Below are positions 7,481 through 15,383 of a stretch of DNA of 21,785 nucleotides, piece by piece. A program made the translations under genes and the position numbers. The DNA comes from Candidatus Bathyarchaeota archaeon (GTDB taxonomy: Archaea; Thermoproteota; Bathyarchaeia; RBG-16-48-13; GCA-020355125): NCBI GenBank assembly GCA_026014905.1, contig JAOZHK010000229.1, positions 1 through 21,785 on the forward strand, given 5' to 3'. Position 1 is the stretch's first letter. Every line of letters begins with the position of its first letter. The notes beneath the pieces are model-generated. The model was not told the origin of the DNA. It was given only the letters and a program-made list of their open reading frames with translations, and did not search any database.

Positions 7481-7527
7481 ATCTTAAACTCATCTATTAG
7501 TCTACCAATTATAACACGCGCGAAAGA

Positions 7528-7998
7528 TTAATGGCTGCCATAAACTGCTGATTCATACTGAATATCTTCGCCGACTGAGTGCAGGAAAGTGTGTGCAGTC
7601 ATCTGACCAACATGTTTAAACCTCGTTATAAGCTGTTTCACTACCCCTGCATAGTTACTTGACTTGTCTAATGCATCAATCCAAGTTTGAAAAGTACCTG
7701 CTTCATTCGCGATTCGCTGAAATTCTTGAGCATTATAAATGGTTGATTCAATTTTTCTCTTATTTCGAATGATATCAGAATTCGAAATTAACTGTTTTAC
7801 ATCAGCTTGATTAAAAGCTGCGACTATTTTGATATTGAAATTGTGAAAAACGTTTTGGAAGTTTTCCCATTTCATGGTTACAACTTGCCAATTTAAGCCT
7901 GCTTGAAAAATACAGCGCGTAAGGTTCTCAAAATATGCTGAATCGTTAGAGGGCTTGGTATCGATGTACCACCAATCTGGAGGCGTCCATTTTGACAT
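7528..7998 (-). CDS. Compact Tag-like DNA-3-methyladenine glycosylase
   Basis: This 156-residue protein resembles the helix-hairpin-helix fold of DNA-3-methyladenine glycosylase I, which removes alkylated adenine from DNA. Family blocks are FQAGLNWQVVTMKWENF (residues 31-47), a stretch with VAAFNQADVKQL, and IIRNKRKIESTIYNAQEF, then FKHVGQMTAHTFLHSVGE. It is shorter than E. coli Tag (187 residues) and lacks the N-terminal Cys/His and C-terminal His/Cys that bind zinc there. The Glu that sits 8 residues before the conserved Trp of E. coli Tag is Cys here. It is therefore a divergent, zinc-free subfamily whose base specificity is open. It lies 75 bases downstream of the TFS-like gene on the same strand. 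Confidence 0.75.
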   Translation of the reverse strand: MSKWTPPDWWYIDTKPSNDSAYFENLTRCIFQAGLNWQVVTMKWENFQNVFHNFNIKIVAAFNQADVKQLISNSDIIRNKRKIESTIYNAQEFQRIANEAGTFQTWIDALDKSSNYAGVVKQLITRFKHVGQMTAHTFLHSVGEDIQYESAVYGSH

Positions 7999-8073
7999 GG
8001 CTAATACTATTTGTTTTAAACCATTTGAATGTTGCTTACTTGGCTTTGTAATTGGTATATCGGGCAGTTATCT

Positions 8074-8394
8074 TTAGCGACTTTCTCCCCATAAATATCT
8101 ACACTGAGTACATTGGAAATGTTCAACGATTCGATCTTGTTTTACCCCAGCATGTTCACCGGATGAGTAGGAATACCACCGAAAAGCTTGATTATTCGTA
8201 CATTGTGGACATCGTTGACTGACTTTTTCCGTTCTCGAAGACGTTTGCTCAACAACGTCAATCTGATTGAGAGCCGGACGGACATGGCTCTTCATCCGAT
8301 TTAACTCGATAGGAGTAGGGATACCGCATCTGGAACACTCGTATTGCTGATTTCTAATCAACATTCGAGTACCACACTCATGACAAAACTTCAA
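8074..8394 (-). CDS. TFS/RPB9-like protein with two zinc ribbons, catalytic hairpin degenerate
   Basis: This 106-residue protein has the layout of archaeal transcription factor S, which stimulates RNA cleavage by backtracked RNA polymerase. The N-terminal ribbon uses C4, C7, C20 and C23; the C-terminal ribbon uses C62, C65, C95 and C98, ending HFQCTQCRYLWGE like the TFS/TFIIS end. Between W73 and C95 the usual hairpin with an Asp-Glu pair at its tip is missing: the loop is about five residues longer and reads SSGEHAGVKQDR. It may therefore bind polymerase without promoting cleavage, as described for the inhibitory Sulfolobus paralogue TFS4. It could also be an unrelated zinc-ribbon protein. 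It sits between the winged-helix gene and the Tag-like gene. Confidence 0.65.
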   Translation of the reverse strand: MKFCHECGTRMLIRNQQYECSRCGIPTPIELNRMKSHVRPALNQIDVVEQTSSRTEKVSQRCPQCTNNQAFRWYSYSSGEHAGVKQDRIVEHFQCTQCRYLWGESR

Positions 8395-8488
8395 GCTTCA
8401 ACACTTCGGAACTTCTATATCCTTCATGGGTGTGAATGGATTCAAACCTCTCTACACCGTAGCATTGACAATATAGCAAGAATATGAT

Positions 8489-8908
8489 TCATGACATAAT
8501 TTTGTGCGATTCAAAGATCGAAGTAATATCTTTAATTTTAAACTGCTGACGGCCTCGAGAACCAGATTTACTTAAAAATCCTGCTTTTGTTAATCGTGCA
8601 AGGTAAGTAGAAGCAGTACTCGCTTTGATGGGCTCATTTAATGTATCCTCATAGGCGATTATTGCATCTTGCGGAGAGAAGAAGCCAATTGGAAACTGTC
8701 GTTTCAGAACAAGTTGCAGTTTTTCGTACTTTGATAAATTTGTAAGAGCCTTTTGATTTGATTGATCATTAGTGACTCCGCCCATTAATTCAAGTAAATC
8801 AAGAAGCCTCACGATTTTCTCTCGAGGAATTCGTCCTTGAAAGGACGCTGTTATCTTATTTCCATCCGCATCGTTGACTTCTATTTTGATTTTTTTAACG
8901 GGCATCAT
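8489..8908 (-). CDS. Winged-helix protein with N-terminal beta domain (putative regulator)
   Basis: From ATG 8908 or 8905 the protein has about 138 residues. GAGG lies just upstream of these starts with good spacing, whereas the frame beyond them (to 8989) adds a basic, unstructured stretch with no support. The N-terminal part (KKIKIEVNDADGNKITASF, then REKIVRLLDLLELMGG) looks like a small beta domain plus helix. The C-terminal part (FSPQDAIIAYED, ASTASTYLARLTKAGFLSK, RGRQQFKI) is a winged-helix with a plausible recognition helix and wing. Function is not known; a DNA-binding regulator is the natural reading. The gene lies divergent from the peptidase-amidase operon, with two palindromes in the gap. 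Confidence 0.7.
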   Translation of the reverse strand: MMPVKKIKIEVNDADGNKITASFQGRIPREKIVRLLDLLELMGGVTNDQSNQKALTNLSKYEKLQLVLKRQFPIGFFSPQDAIIAYEDTLNEPIKASTASTYLARLTKAGFLSKSGSRGRQQFKIKDITSIFESHKIMS

Positions 8909-9076
8909 TCCTGCCTCAAGTAATTCTATTATGTGGAAATTAATTGGCTTCGGTTTTCTAGGATGAAAAGTTTTCTGACATCTAATCATTTACAGGAAGC
9001 AGTAATCATCTAGCAGCTTCTCCCTCTTAACAATTTCGATTGAAAAACATGAAGAGAGTCTTTTATTAGCTGTGTT

Positions 9077-9109
9077 GAGATAAATCTCTAAAAATGAGCT
9101 AGCTAGCTC
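9077..9109. promoter_or_regulatory. Two adjacent palindromes, candidate operators
   Basis: GAGAT-AA-ATCTC (9077-9088) is followed 7 bases later by the perfect 14-base palindrome GAGCTAGCTAGCTC (9096-9109). Between and overlapping them is a TATA-like TCTAAAAAT (9086-9094). The pair ends 19 bases before the ATG of the peptidase gene, a position suited to repression of that operon, and may be read by the divergent winged-helix protein. Confidence 0.45.
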
Positions 9110-9128
9110 TAGTTTAAGTTGATGAATC

Positions 9129-10130
9129 ATGAAACAGGCGATACAGTATATCAAAAATGCTCTCAAATATGTTATGACTGCAAGACAGGAGGAAACTATT
9201 CTCATTCTCTATGATGATATAAAAGAAGACCTAGGCACTCTATTTATCGAAGCAAGCGAGTCCGCATTATTAAATGTAAAAGCAGTCAAGCTTCGCACCC
9301 ACTCTAAAAAATATCGAATTACCGTCCCTACCATTGTATCGCAAACAATTGATACACATTCACCCCAATTAGCCATCAATTTACTAAGAGGACCCGCAGA
9401 AGAGACACCCTTTCGCATTAAGCTCATAACGTTAGAGACGGGACAACACAGAATACGTCTCGGACATGGTCCAGGTATTACGCTAGATATGCTTACTGCG
9501 GGCGCGTTAGCTCTCCAACCCGGAGACTATCACACGATGAATCAATTAGCAGATAAAATTATTACACAAACACAGGACGCAGATGCGATTCATCTTACAA
9601 CACCCCAGGACACCGATGCGACTTTTTCAATCAAAGGTCGAAGCTTCTTTAAAGATACAATTATTACTCCAGACATGTGGAGTAACCTCCCTACCGGTGA
9701 AGTTACGATCGGACCAATCGAGGATGCACTCAATGGCCAAATAGTTTGTGATGTGGCTATTGGGGGAATAGGGTTAATCAACCAGAAGCTCACAATTACC
9801 TGTCGGAATGGACGTGTAGTGGACATAAACGGTAGGAAAAAAGTAGTTGAAAAGGTGAAACACGCCCTTTCTCGCGATGATATGGCTCAGGTTATCGGAG
9901 AGTTAGCTATTGGAATAAATCCAAAAGCCCGGATCTCGGCTGAGTTTCTTGAAAGTGAAAAAACGTACGGGACAGCACATGTCGCATTTGGGCGAAATAT
10001 CGATTATCCCACCGGAGGACAAAATACTTCAGCAAATCATATGGATTTTCTCATGGCTGCGCCCTCAATTACGGCTATATTTCCCTCCCGAGAACTTGAC
10101 ATCGTTAAAGATGGGAAAATAATTATCTAA
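9129..10130 (+). CDS. M29-type metallopeptidase (aminopeptidase T/AmpS-like)
   Basis: This 333-residue protein resembles M29 aminopeptidases, which use two metals to remove N-terminal residues from peptides. Candidate ligands are in the right order: E in LPTGEVTIGP, E in IGELAIGINPKA, H in YGTAHVAFG, and H and D in ANHMDFLM near residue 309. The N-terminal half (residues 1-100) is weakly conserved, and the protein is about 70-80 residues shorter than typical M29 enzymes (around 410), so it belongs to a shorter subfamily often only called 'aminopeptidase-like'. It starts a tight operon: the next gene begins 5 bases after its stop and the amidase follows. It may act on a small amide or peptide rather than on proteins. 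Confidence 0.8.
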   Translation: MKQAIQYIKNALKYVMTARQEETILILYDDIKEDLGTLFIEASESALLNVKAVKLRTHSKKYRITVPTIVSQTIDTHSPQLAINLLRGPAEETPFRIKLITLETGQHRIRLGHGPGITLDMLTAGALALQPGDYHTMNQLADKIITQTQDADAIHLTTPQDTDATFSIKGRSFFKDTIITPDMWSNLPTGEVTIGPIEDALNGQIVCDVAIGGIGLINQKLTITCRNGRVVDINGRKKVVEKVKHALSRDDMAQVIGELAIGINPKARISAEFLESEKTYGTAHVAFGRNIDYPTGGQNTSANHMDFLMAAPSITAIFPSRELDIVKDGKIII

Positions 10131-10135
10131 TGTAA

Positions 10136-10354
10136 GTGAATGAAATGGCAAAAGAACAACAGTCGCTTGAGTCACAGATTCTATTTTCTCTAGTCCAGAC
10201 TCTTTATGGATCACAGGTAAGTGGAGACGAGTTGGTAGAGATCCAGAATCAGGTAGACGCAATTATGGAATCCGTCGAAAAGTTACGATCCATCCCTCTC
10301 AACAATGATGATGAACCTGCCTTACGATTTACACCATATCGACGGATGGAGTGA
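10136..10354 (+). CDS. AtzG/GatC-like small amidase subunit
   Basis: This 72-residue acidic helical protein has a GTG start (ATG 10145 is an alternative). It is helical up to about residue 50 and then ends SIPLNNDDEPALRFTPYRR, close to the 'PL..(D)DEPAxxFxP' tail of AtzG-type (DUF4089) and GatC-like proteins. These wrap around an amidase-signature partner and stabilise it. The gene starts 5 bases after the peptidase, and its TGA overlaps the amidase GTG, which fits a subunit made in fixed ratio with the amidase. The call rests on the tail pattern and the position; the rest has low similarity. Confidence 0.65.
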   Translation: MNEMAKEQQSLESQILFSLVQTLYGSQVSGDELVEIQNQVDAIMESVEKLRSIPLNNDDEPALRFTPYRRME

Positions 10355-11751
10355 ATATGGCTTCGACCATGGTTTTCAGATCGCTTCGAGACTTAAGCAA
10401 ACAAATCATGACAGGCACATTGTCAGTTACCGATTTAGTTGAAATATTCCTTCAACGATTAGAACTCTATGGTTCATCACTGAACGCTGTAATAACCATA
10501 ACTCGTGATCGCGCAACTAAACACGCTGAATATATCGAACAAGAGATTGAGGAAGGCATCTATCGAGGACCTCTGCAAGGCATACCTTTCGGCGTTAAAG
10601 ATCTGTTAACAACGAAAGACACTCGGACAACATGGGGGGCATTCCCATTACAAGACCAAACTTTCAACTACGATGCGACAATCATTACAAAGCTGCGTCA
10701 AGCTGGTGCTATCCTCACATCAAAGTTAGCTATGATCGAGTTAGCTGGTGGAATGGGTTATCGGCAACCCCATGCCTCTTTCACAGGTCCTCCTCGGAAT
10801 CCTTGGAATCTCGATATGTGGACCGGTGGATCATCAAGTGGATCCGGGGCTGCAGTGAGTGCGGGACTTGTGCCATTCGCCATTGGGTCTGAAACATGGG
10901 GCTCTATTCTTAGTCCAGCTAATAATTGTGGGGTCACAGGTTTAAGACCAACATATGGTCGAGTGAGTCGATTTGGAGCGATGGCGTTAAGTTGGTCTCT
11001 AGATAAACTGGGACCTCTATGTTTAACTGCAGATGATTGTGGCTTAGTTTTAGAAGTGATAGCAGGATATGACTCTCGAGATCCAACAACTTATCATCAA
11101 TCATTTAAATACCAGTCATTACCTAAACGAAATTTCACAATTGGCATAGTAAACAGAGCTCTTGATGACGTTGATGAAGAAGTGCTAGAGAATTTTCATC
11201 GCTCTGTGACGATCTTAGAAAACATTGCCAAAATAAAGGAAATCGAGTTACCTAATTATCCATATGAAGCGGTAACTCGCACTATTTTAAATGCTGAATC
11301 AGTTAGTGCATTCGAAAATCTAATTGAAAGTGGACAGATATCTCAGCTTACGGCGCCAGAAGACCGTTACAGTATTTTTTCACGCACCATTATCTTAGCA
11401 AAGGATTATCTTCGTGCTCTTCGCCTCCGAGGATTAATCGCAAAAGCTATTGATCGTGTCTTATCTACATGCGATGCAATTATTGCTCCGAGTCGACGTC
11501 AACCTGCCACTCCCATCACCCAAGAATTTCGGAAAACTGCTTCCAAATCTTCTCATGATGTTATTGGTGCTATCGGAAACGCTGCAGGGTTGCCCGCAAT
11601 TTCTGTACCAAATGGATTCACTAGCCAAGGATTACCGACGGGGCTTCAATTTGTTGGTCGAGCATACAATGAGAATGTGATTATTGCCTTAGCGAACGCT
11701 TATCAATCCATGACTGATTGGCATGAACAACATCCACCAAGTTTTCTTTAG
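10351..11751 (+). CDS. Amidase-signature amidase (AtzE/GatA-like)
   Basis: This 466-residue amidase-signature enzyme hydrolyses a C-N amide bond through a Ser-Ser-Lys triad. The Lys is in GIPFGVKDLL (residue 83), the cis-Ser in TGGSSSGSGAAVSAG, and the nucleophile Ser in GSETWGSILSPA, followed by GVTGLRPTYGRVSRFG. The ETWGS form, rather than DTGGS, marks an amidase subgroup distinct from the tRNA amidotransferase GatA. It starts at GTG 10351 overlapping the stop of the AtzG-like gene (ATG 10357 is also possible). With that small partner and the M29-type peptidase it forms one operon, suggesting use of an amide-containing compound. It ends flush against the oppositely directed hydrolase gene. 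Confidence 0.9.
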   Translation: MNMASTMVFRSLRDLSKQIMTGTLSVTDLVEIFLQRLELYGSSLNAVITITRDRATKHAEYIEQEIEEGIYRGPLQGIPFGVKDLLTTKDTRTTWGAFPLQDQTFNYDATIITKLRQAGAILTSKLAMIELAGGMGYRQPHASFTGPPRNPWNLDMWTGGSSSGSGAAVSAGLVPFAIGSETWGSILSPANNCGVTGLRPTYGRVSRFGAMALSWSLDKLGPLCLTADDCGLVLEVIAGYDSRDPTTYHQSFKYQSLPKRNFTIGIVNRALDDVDEEVLENFHRSVTILENIAKIKEIELPNYPYEAVTRTILNAESVSAFENLIESGQISQLTAPEDRYSIFSRTIILAKDYLRALRLRGLIAKAIDRVLSTCDAIIAPSRRQPATPITQEFRKTASKSSHDVIGAIGNAAGLPAISVPNGFTSQGLPTGLQFVGRAYNENVIIALANAYQSMTDWHEQHPPSFL

Positions 11752-12498
11752 CTATTGAATGAAGCGATGCGTCTGGGGGTCATAAACTCGCTTCTCACCT
11801 GGTCGGAGGACTAGCAACTGGGTGGATGGTGTGAGGAGTTGAAGATGCTTGTGAAAACGACCTATTTCATCTGTCTCAGGATGATAGTGGGTTGGAACCA
11901 CATAATCGGGATTAATCCATTGAGTGGCTAATGCTGCTTCTCGAGGAGGTAAATGACTATATCCTCCTGTGAGTTCAGGAGTACCACCTATCGGAATGAA
12001 AGCAATGTTGGGCTTGTACAGAGTGCCGATTAATTTCAGGTCGCTGAATAAGGCTGTATCTCCTGCATTGTAAATACGAACATCTTTTTCCGGAGTAATG
12101 ATAAAACTTAACGGGAGACCCGTCAGGTAGCCATCTGTTGATTGGAAAAACGACACGTGTCGGCATTCTACGGCTCTTATCGTAATGCCGTGACTCTCGA
12201 TTTGATCTCCCCAGAGGATGGCAATGGTCTTATTTTTAGAGATCCCGTGTTTCCATGCATGAACTCGAACAGCGGGTCCTGAAATAAGGGTTGCGTTTGT
12301 TTGCTTCTGTAATTTGATAGTATCTCCCATATGATCTGGAGCACCATGAGTAACTAATATTAGGTCAATATCCGAGATATCACGTATTCTGATAGGACAT
12401 ATAGAGTTCGTAGATATACAAGGATCAATTAAAATCGATATCCCTGTTTCTGTAATGAGCCTAAAAGCGGAAATCCCAAAGTACTCTACAGAGATCAT
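11752..12498 (-). CDS. Metallo-beta-lactamase-fold hydrolase (UlaG/UPF0173-like)
   Basis: This 248-residue protein has the metallo-beta-lactamase fold: YFGISAF at the N-terminus, LIDPC, and the metal motif THGAPDHMGD (residues 50-59). The usual HxHxDH reads H51-G-A53-P-D55-H56, so the second His ligand is Ala. Further ligands are expected in AGDTALFSD and VPTHYHPE. The missing His suggests one altered metal site, or a subgroup with a different metal number. The gene is convergent with the amidase and the two stop codons abut with no gap. The adjacent alcohol dehydrogenase is divergent. Substrate unknown. Confidence 0.83.
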   Translation of the reverse strand: MISVEYFGISAFRLITETGISILIDPCISTNSICPIRIRDISDIDLILVTHGAPDHMGDTIKLQKQTNATLISGPAVRVHAWKHGISKNKTIAILWGDQIESHGITIRAVECRHVSFFQSTDGYLTGLPLSFIITPEKDVRIYNAGDTALFSDLKLIGTLYKPNIAFIPIGGTPELTGGYSHLPPREAALATQWINPDYVVPTHYHPETDEIGRFHKHLQLLTPSTQLLVLRPGEKRVYDPQTHRFIQ

Positions 12499-12537
12499 TA
12501 ACGTTTCACCAATATACGTATGGGGTAACAGATAACT

Positions 12538-12556
12538 TGTTCAAGATGAATGAACA
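12538..12556. repeat. Inverted repeat between the hydrolase and dehydrogenase genes
   Basis: TGTTCA and TGAACA form 6-base arms around a 7-base spacer in the divergent gap. A TATA-like TTCATATTTAT (about 12558-12568) follows directly on the dehydrogenase side. A shared operator is possible; evidence is weak. Confidence 0.3.
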
Positions 12557-12631
12557 CTTTCATATTTATCCATTTCCAGCATGTGTACGTTTTAGGCGAA
12601 AAACTAAAATTCAAATTTTTCTTTCCAATAC

Positions 12632-13663
12632 ATGAGGACGTTAATCTTGAAAGCTGTACTAAAAACACAGTCAGGAGTTGGTTTAGAAGTACTGGATATT
12701 CCTTATCCTCAGCTTTCTTCGGACACAGTAATCATAAAAACTCTAGCTTGCGGTATTTGTGGCGCTGATTTAGAGGTCTATTCAGGGCGATTATCGAAGT
12801 TTGCAAAATTACCTATGATCCTAGGTCATGAGATAACTGGCAAAGTCGTAGAATTGGCAGATGATGTTAGTCACTTTAACATTGGTGACAAAGTCGTTGT
12901 TCAACCCTTCACTGGCATGTGTGGTCACTGCTATTACTGCAAAACAGGACAACTCTGGTCTTGTTCTTCGCGTCATATGATTGGAGGCATGGCCGAGTAT
13001 GTCGCAGTGCCTTCACAAAATCTCTACTCAATCCCAGACAATATAACTCCTCTTGATGCCGCTTTATGTGAACCTCTTGCTGTTGCATTACACGCTATTC
13101 ATAAAGCTAATTTTAAAAGTGCGTACACTGCCGCCGTTCTTGGCCCCGGACCTATCGGGTTGCTCACTGCACTAATGTTAAAACGTGCAGGGGCTTCTCA
13201 AATCTTCATTACGGGTACACAAGCTGATGCTTCTCCGCGTCTAGAAACCGCCGAAGAAATCGCTGACATCGCAATAAACATCGACGTTGATGACCCTATC
13301 CCCATTGTACAAAATGCAACCAATAAGTTAGGCGTTGATGTCGTATTTGACACAACAGGAAGTCAGCGTGCAGGTCCTCAAGGCATAGAGATGCTAAAAA
13401 CCAAAGGTACCTTGGTTGTTATAGGCCATTATCCCGAGACCATGGCTTTGAAGGATCCATCATATAGAGGTTACTCCATCGTCGGTAATGTTTCATATAA
13501 CTGGGAGACTTGGGAACGATTGATACCCTATCTTCAACGGAGGCCAGTTGATCTGAGAAAGTTTATCTCTCACACTCTTCCGTTACATCAGGCAGCTAAG
13601 GGTTTCGAGTTGGCAAACTCAAAACAAAGTCTAAAAGTCGTTTTCCAACCCCGTCTTCCATAA
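12632..13663 (+). CDS. Zinc-dependent alcohol/polyol dehydrogenase (MDR family)
   Basis: This 343-residue medium-chain dehydrogenase oxidises an alcohol or polyol with NAD(P). It has the catalytic zinc Cys in ACGICGADLEVYSG (near residue 43), GHEITG for the His/Glu pair, the structural-zinc set CGHCYYCKTGQLWSC, and the Rossmann turn GPGPIGLL. ATG 12632 is the listed start; TTG 12647 (giving MKAVLK, the usual family start) has GAGG 9 bases upstream and may be the true one. Sorbitol, threonine or other polyol substrates cannot be told apart here. It is followed 36 bases later by the convergent sugar kinase gene. Confidence 0.9.
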   Translation: MRTLILKAVLKTQSGVGLEVLDIPYPQLSSDTVIIKTLACGICGADLEVYSGRLSKFAKLPMILGHEITGKVVELADDVSHFNIGDKVVVQPFTGMCGHCYYCKTGQLWSCSSRHMIGGMAEYVAVPSQNLYSIPDNITPLDAALCEPLAVALHAIHKANFKSAYTAAVLGPGPIGLLTALMLKRAGASQIFITGTQADASPRLETAEEIADIAINIDVDDPIPIVQNATNKLGVDVVFDTTGSQRAGPQGIEMLKTKGTLVVIGHYPETMALKDPSYRGYSIVGNVSYNWETWERLIPYLQRRPVDLRKFISHTLPLHQAAKGFELANSKQSLKVVFQPRLP

Positions 13664-13699
13664 TCTAACTCATCCAGTCTTACATATCCGTGCGTTTAA

Positions 13700-15226
13700 T
13701 CAGCTTTTTCCTTGAAGCTTTTGCAAGATATTAACGTAAGTTGAAGCAGTTCCCACGTTCCCAGGTCCAAGCACAAGTAACAGTTCTTTTCCGGGAAACC
13801 TCGTATTATCTTTTGGAAAAATTTTAACTAACGGGATGCCAGGAGCAATCTGACCTAAGACATAAACTCGTGGAGCTCCTGAGTGAAACAAACCGGTACT
13901 CGATGTGGTTCCACCTTTGAAAATCACAATGTCGGGTTGAACACTACTACGATTATATACTTCTTGAAGTGCTGCAGCAATAGATTGATGATTAATCGCT
14001 CTCGCTTCCTCTGAGAGTTTTTTCCGAGGATACTCTTGTCGCGGGACTGTATAAATCACCATCTGGGTTTCCGTAGCAAGGTCGTGTTCAACTCGTCGTA
14101 CCGTTTGATTGATCATTTGCTCTCTTTCATCTTTTGACTGAAGGATTTTTTGAACATCAAAGGGGTGAGTTAACACGTCAGGCATCTCGTTTACCAATGT
14201 GGTGAGCTGGGTATTTGATAATTCAACAATAGATCCCCATAAACAGAGGGTACGTCCATCTCGAGTTGATGCGCTTCTTATTTGATTTTGTCGTAGAATT
14301 GGGATATCCTTCATGTTCACGCGAATTGGGGGCAGCGAGGCTGCCGTCCGATACAAAAACTGTTTTCCAAGTTGCTCGGCCTGAAGTAAACCTAGCACAA
14401 ATACTTGAAGATCTTGAGCAGTGAGAGTATCAAAAGTGATTATTTGTCCATTACATGCTGAGAGCAAGCAGCGTTTGACTTGTGTAGGTCCGCCTTTCCT
14501 AATTGATTCAATATCGATGTGAAGGACATCTTCAGCTCGGATCTTCCCAAATCGTGAAGTCGCAGATTTAAATTCGACGTACTCTGGCATATTAGAGGTT
14601 GGATAACCGAAACGTGGATCTGCAGCGAATTTCGTTTTATGAACAGGTCGATACCAAAATGAACCATCCGGTTTCTGGATCCGAATCATATGGATTTTAT
14701 TAATAGTTATTCGACTCATTTCCGTAAGAAATACATGAGAAACTATAATTCCATCACAGTTTTCTCCATGATCCTGCAATGTCTGGAGTAATACGAAAGG
14801 TTCTAAGGGAAAATGTCCTCGTAATGTTGAATCACTACGACTCCCAAGGCGGATTCGCATCTTCTCTGTGTGTGCTATATCCATCAGTGTTTTCGCGATA
14901 TTTCGATTCAATTCTTCAGCTTGGGCACCCGTAAGGGCACGTGAATTCGTGAGAATGAAGACTAATCGATGCCCAGCTTCACGAGCTGCTGCCAATCCTG
15001 AGTGTATTCCCTTATCAGAATAATCCGTGAGTAAATAAACATCATGCGATTTCTGCACTCCTGTTGAATCATCTTCCAAAAAAACAACGATTTCATTCCG
15101 ATGGGTCTGAAGCATTTCCTCAATTTGTGTTGTCACGCCATGAGGATATTCAGGATATAGATTAGTAAAGAGAAGCGACTCTTTAATATCTTGGATACCG
15201 TCAACGATTGACTTGTAAGAACTCAA
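13700..15226 (-). CDS. Four-carbon acid sugar kinase family protein (OtnK-like, DUF1537)
   Basis: This 508-residue protein has the family's N-terminal domain with VVFLEDDSTGVQ (where DDPTG is usual) and the marked motif GSRSDSTLRGHFP. The C-terminal nucleotide-binding domain carries IVFKGGTTSSTG and ends PGKELLLVLGPGNVG. Members phosphorylate 4-carbon sugar acids such as threonate or erythronate; this branch with a long N-terminus is poorly characterised and may have another substrate. Start is TTG 15226 without a clear Shine-Dalgarno; later starts would still include the core. The FAH-family gene starts in the opposite direction across a 157-base AT-rich gap, so the two may share control. 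Confidence 0.8.
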   Translation of the reverse strand: MSSYKSIVDGIQDIKESLLFTNLYPEYPHGVTTQIEEMLQTHRNEIVVFLEDDSTGVQKSHDVYLLTDYSDKGIHSGLAAAREAGHRLVFILTNSRALTGAQAEELNRNIAKTLMDIAHTEKMRIRLGSRSDSTLRGHFPLEPFVLLQTLQDHGENCDGIIVSHVFLTEMSRITINKIHMIRIQKPDGSFWYRPVHKTKFAADPRFGYPTSNMPEYVEFKSATSRFGKIRAEDVLHIDIESIRKGGPTQVKRCLLSACNGQIITFDTLTAQDLQVFVLGLLQAEQLGKQFLYRTAASLPPIRVNMKDIPILRQNQIRSASTRDGRTLCLWGSIVELSNTQLTTLVNEMPDVLTHPFDVQKILQSKDEREQMINQTVRRVEHDLATETQMVIYTVPRQEYPRKKLSEEARAINHQSIAAALQEVYNRSSVQPDIVIFKGGTTSSTGLFHSGAPRVYVLGQIAPGIPLVKIFPKDNTRFPGKELLLVLGPGNVGTASTYVNILQKLQGKS

Positions 15227-15297
15227 AAGGCATCACTTACATATTTTTTGAAGCAAAGAATTGATTAGTATTCCAATGTCTTCTTGATATCATACTG

Positions 15298-15312
15298 TTA
15301 TTTTTAAATAAT
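15298..15312 (+). promoter_or_regulatory. TATA-like promoter element for the FAH-family gene
   Basis: TATTTTTAAATAATT is the most TATA-like stretch in the divergent gap. Transcription would be expected to start about 25 bases downstream, leaving a leader of some 50 bases before ATG 15384. Confidence 0.35.
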
Positions 15313-15383
15313 TAAGTTTTAATGGATCATACATCATTTCTTTATCTCGCAATAGATCTGTTTTGGTAAGGTTGATATCTGAC

